A DNA stretch of 64,000 bases from CBDBZL01 sp965213545. Its GTDB lineage: Bacteria; Pseudomonadota; Alphaproteobacteria; Sphingomonadales; Sphingomonadaceae. Below, in pieces: positions 62,355 through 64,000 of this stretch. The DNA is taken from NCBI GenBank assembly GCA_965213545.1, contig CBDBZL010000002.1, positions 1,488,001 to 1,552,000 on the forward strand, written 5' to 3'. A model generated the notes under the pieces. That model was not told the DNA's origin, did no database searches, and worked only from the letters and a program-made list of their open reading frames with translations. The position numbers and the translations under genes are program-made. The first letter of the stretch is position 1, and the number at the start of each line of letters is the position of its first letter.

Positions 62355-63926
62355 TCAGCCCTTGTGAACGAGCACCGGGTTCCTTGCGGCGGCGGTCTCG
62401 TCGAGCCGGCGGCGCGGGGCGTAGAACGGCGCCTTGGTCAGCGCCTCGTCACCGGCGCGCGCGCGCCCGGTGATGGCGCGCAAGCTGGCGATGAACTGGT
62501 CGAGGTTGGCCTTGCTCTCGCATTCGGTCGGCTCGACCAGCATGGCGCCGTGGACCACCAGCGGGAAATATACCGTCATCGGATGATACCCCTCGTCGAT
62601 CAGCGCCTTGGCGACATCCAGCGTGGAGATGCCCTTGGCAAAGGTGCCATCGCCGAACAGCGCCTCGTGCATGCAGTGGCCCGAAGCGGCGAAGGGCGCT
62701 TCGAGCACATCTTCCAGGCTGCGCAGCATGTAGTTGGCGCCCAGCACCGCATCGCCCGAAACCTGGCGCAAGCCGTCGGCGCCGTGGCTGAGGATATAGG
62801 CGAGCGCGCGGGTGAACATGCCCATCTGACCGTGAAAGGCGCTCATCCGGCCAAAGCTCGACAAGTGCTCGCGCTCCACCGTCTCTTCCTCGACCAGATG
62901 CAGCAGGCCGTCATCGCCCCGCACCACCGAGGGCAGCGGGGCGAAGGGAGCCAGCGCCTCGGACAACACAACCGGTCCCGAACCCGGCCCGCCGCCGCCA
63001 TGCGGGGTGGAGAAGGTCTTGTGCAGGTTGATATGCATGGCGTCCACGCCCAGGTCGCCGGGCCGCACCCGGCCGACGATGGCGTTGAAATTGGCCCCGT
63101 CGACATAGACATAGCCGCCCGCCTCATGGACCGCGCGCGAGATGGCGATCATGTCGCGCTCGAACAGGCCGCAGGTATTGGGGTTGGTGATCATGACCCC
63201 GGCAACCTCGGGACCCAGCTTGGCGATGAGCGCCTCGGTATCCACCCGCCCGTCGGCATTGGCGGGGATGGCGCCCACCTCGAACCCGGCGAAGGCGGCG
63301 GTGGCAGGGTTGGTGCCATGCGCGCTCTCGGGGACCAGCACCACCCGGCGCGGATCGCCGCGCGCCTCCAGCGCGGCACGGATGCACAAGATGCCGCACA
63401 ATTCGCCATGCGCGCCGGCCTTGGGGCTCATCGCCACCGAATGCATGCCCGTAAGCTCCACCAGCCAATGCGCCAGCTGGTCGATCACCGCCAGCGCGCC
63501 CTGCACGGTCTTCTGCGGCTGGAGCGGGTGGATATCGGCAAAGCCGGGCAGCCGGGCGATCTTCTCGTTCAGCCGGGGATTGTGCTTCATGGTGCACGAG
63601 CCGAGCGGGAAGATGCCGCAGTCGATCGCATAGTTCTGCCGGCTGAGCCTGGTGTAGTGGCGCACCGTCTCGGGCTCGGACAGACCCGCCAGACCGATCG
63701 GCTGCTGACGCTCGAAGCCACCGAGGCGAACCGGCGCTTGCGGGTCGGGTCGGGGCAGGTCGACCCCGGTGGTCTCGCTCGTGCCGATCTCGAAGATCAG
63801 CGGCTCCTCCAGCATCAACCCGCGATTGCCGCTCACGCTGGTGCCGTCGCTGGTGCCATCGTCGGTCTCGGCACCTGTCTCGGCTTTGGGCGCCACGGGG
63901 CGCCAGCCGACGGGGTTGATGTTCAT
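62355..63926 (-). CDS. gcvPB: glycine dehydrogenase (decarboxylating) subunit 2
   Basis: This 523-residue PLP enzyme is half of a split glycine decarboxylase (P-protein). The pyridoxal lysine is in INLHKTFSTPHGGGGPGSG, and CGIFPLGSCTMKHNP is conserved. It decarboxylates glycine and passes the aminomethyl group to lipoyl H-protein. The ATG overlaps the gcvPA stop (ATGA). Confidence 0.94.
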   Translation of the reverse strand: MNINPVGWRPVAPKAETGAETDDGTSDGTSVSGNRGLMLEEPLIFEIGTSETTGVDLPRPDPQAPVRLGGFERQQPIGLAGLSEPETVRHYTRLSRQNYAIDCGIFPLGSCTMKHNPRLNEKIARLPGFADIHPLQPQKTVQGALAVIDQLAHWLVELTGMHSVAMSPKAGAHGELCGILCIRAALEARGDPRRVVLVPESAHGTNPATAAFAGFEVGAIPANADGRVDTEALIAKLGPEVAGVMITNPNTCGLFERDMIAISRAVHEAGGYVYVDGANFNAIVGRVRPGDLGVDAMHINLHKTFSTPHGGGGPGSGPVVLSEALAPFAPLPSVVRGDDGLLHLVEEETVEREHLSSFGRMSAFHGQMGMFTRALAYILSHGADGLRQVSGDAVLGANYMLRSLEDVLEAPFAASGHCMHEALFGDGTFAKGISTLDVAKALIDEGYHPMTVYFPLVVHGAMLVEPTECESKANLDQFIASLRAITGRARAGDEALTKAPFYAPRRRLDETAAARNPVLVHKG

Positions 63927-64000
63927 CGGACAAGCTCCTCGAGCATGGTGGCCAGCGCCTCGATATCGTCTTCGCTCGTGGTCTCGGTCACCGCCACCAG
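63923..64000 (-). CDS. gcvPA: glycine dehydrogenase (decarboxylating) subunit 1, C-terminal end only
   Basis: The last 25 codons (LVAVTETTSEDDIEALATML and a short tail, then TGA at 63923) match the C-terminus of GcvPA, which is normally encoded immediately before gcvPB. The rest of the gene is outside the window. Confidence 0.8.
   Translation of the reverse strand: MVAVTETTSEDDIEALATMLEELVR

Overview
The window is GC-rich alphaproteobacterial chromosome, most likely from the Sphingomonadales (Sphingomonas, Novosphingobium or Erythrobacter relatives). The clues are a SUV3-type helicase beside an S4 protein and a 7Fe ferredoxin, a CarD regulator, the split glycine decarboxylase gcvPA/gcvPB, a Mg-type HemB, and a TonB receptor feeding a BtuFCD-like transporter. 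The placement is inferred from gene content, not from a search. I see no rRNA, tRNA, transposase, integrase, phage gene or CRISPR array.

Region 1 (1-12.3 kb) is catabolic. A minus-strand operon reads SDR, SDR, Rieske oxygenase, 2-oxo-acid dehydrogenase E1-alpha, E1-beta and E2. A third SDR lies just upstream and is divergent from a TetR regulator. Next come a ThuA-like protein divergent from a class III CoA-transferase, a DUF35 protein divergent from a lipid-transfer thiolase, and an AhpD-like protein. A near-perfect palindrome occurs twice, before the Rieske operon and before the CoA-transferase, so the region probably forms one regulon.

Region 2 (12.4-23.1 kb) is a minus-strand run: GntR, HMG-CoA-lyase-like protein, hydantoinase A and B, second CoA-transferase, N-carbamoylsarcosine-amidase-like hydrolase, IclR, thiolase and enoyl-CoA hydratase. 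Several genes overlap by ATGA. Divergent from it (23.3-25.7 kb) is a glutathione-dependent formaldehyde oxidation operon (frmA, VOC protein, fghA). The intergenic region carries two TGTATAC elements suited to a GntR/FCD regulator. The hydrolases and formaldehyde genes together could fit N-methylhydantoin to sarcosine breakdown, but the CoA-linked genes suggest other readings.

Region 3 (26-40 kb) is mainly housekeeping: lipoprotein, CarD, YihY, ferredoxin, S4 protein, SUV3-like helicase, M23 peptidase, HemB, a broken acetyltransferase, a gamma-carbonic-anhydrase-like protein, a DUF4336 protein, a DUF892-like protein and an SDR.

Region 4 (40-45.5 kb) is a cobalamin riboswitch followed by btuB and a BtuF/C/D-like ABC transporter in overlapping frames, then a DUF1289 protein.

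Region 5 (45.7-54.1 kb) is a surface-polysaccharide block: flippase, asparagine-synthase-like protein, sulfotransferase, FkbM methyltransferase, CmoA-like methyltransferase and GT2 and GT4 glycosyltransferases. Two of its genes have short tandem duplications that include their own stop codons.

Region 6 (54.4-62.2 kb) is fatty-acid beta-oxidation: MerR and fadD, divergent from thiolase, fused FadJ-type protein and acyl-CoA dehydrogenase. A sphingomonad-type inverted repeat separates it from gcvPB and the end of gcvPA (62.4-64 kb).
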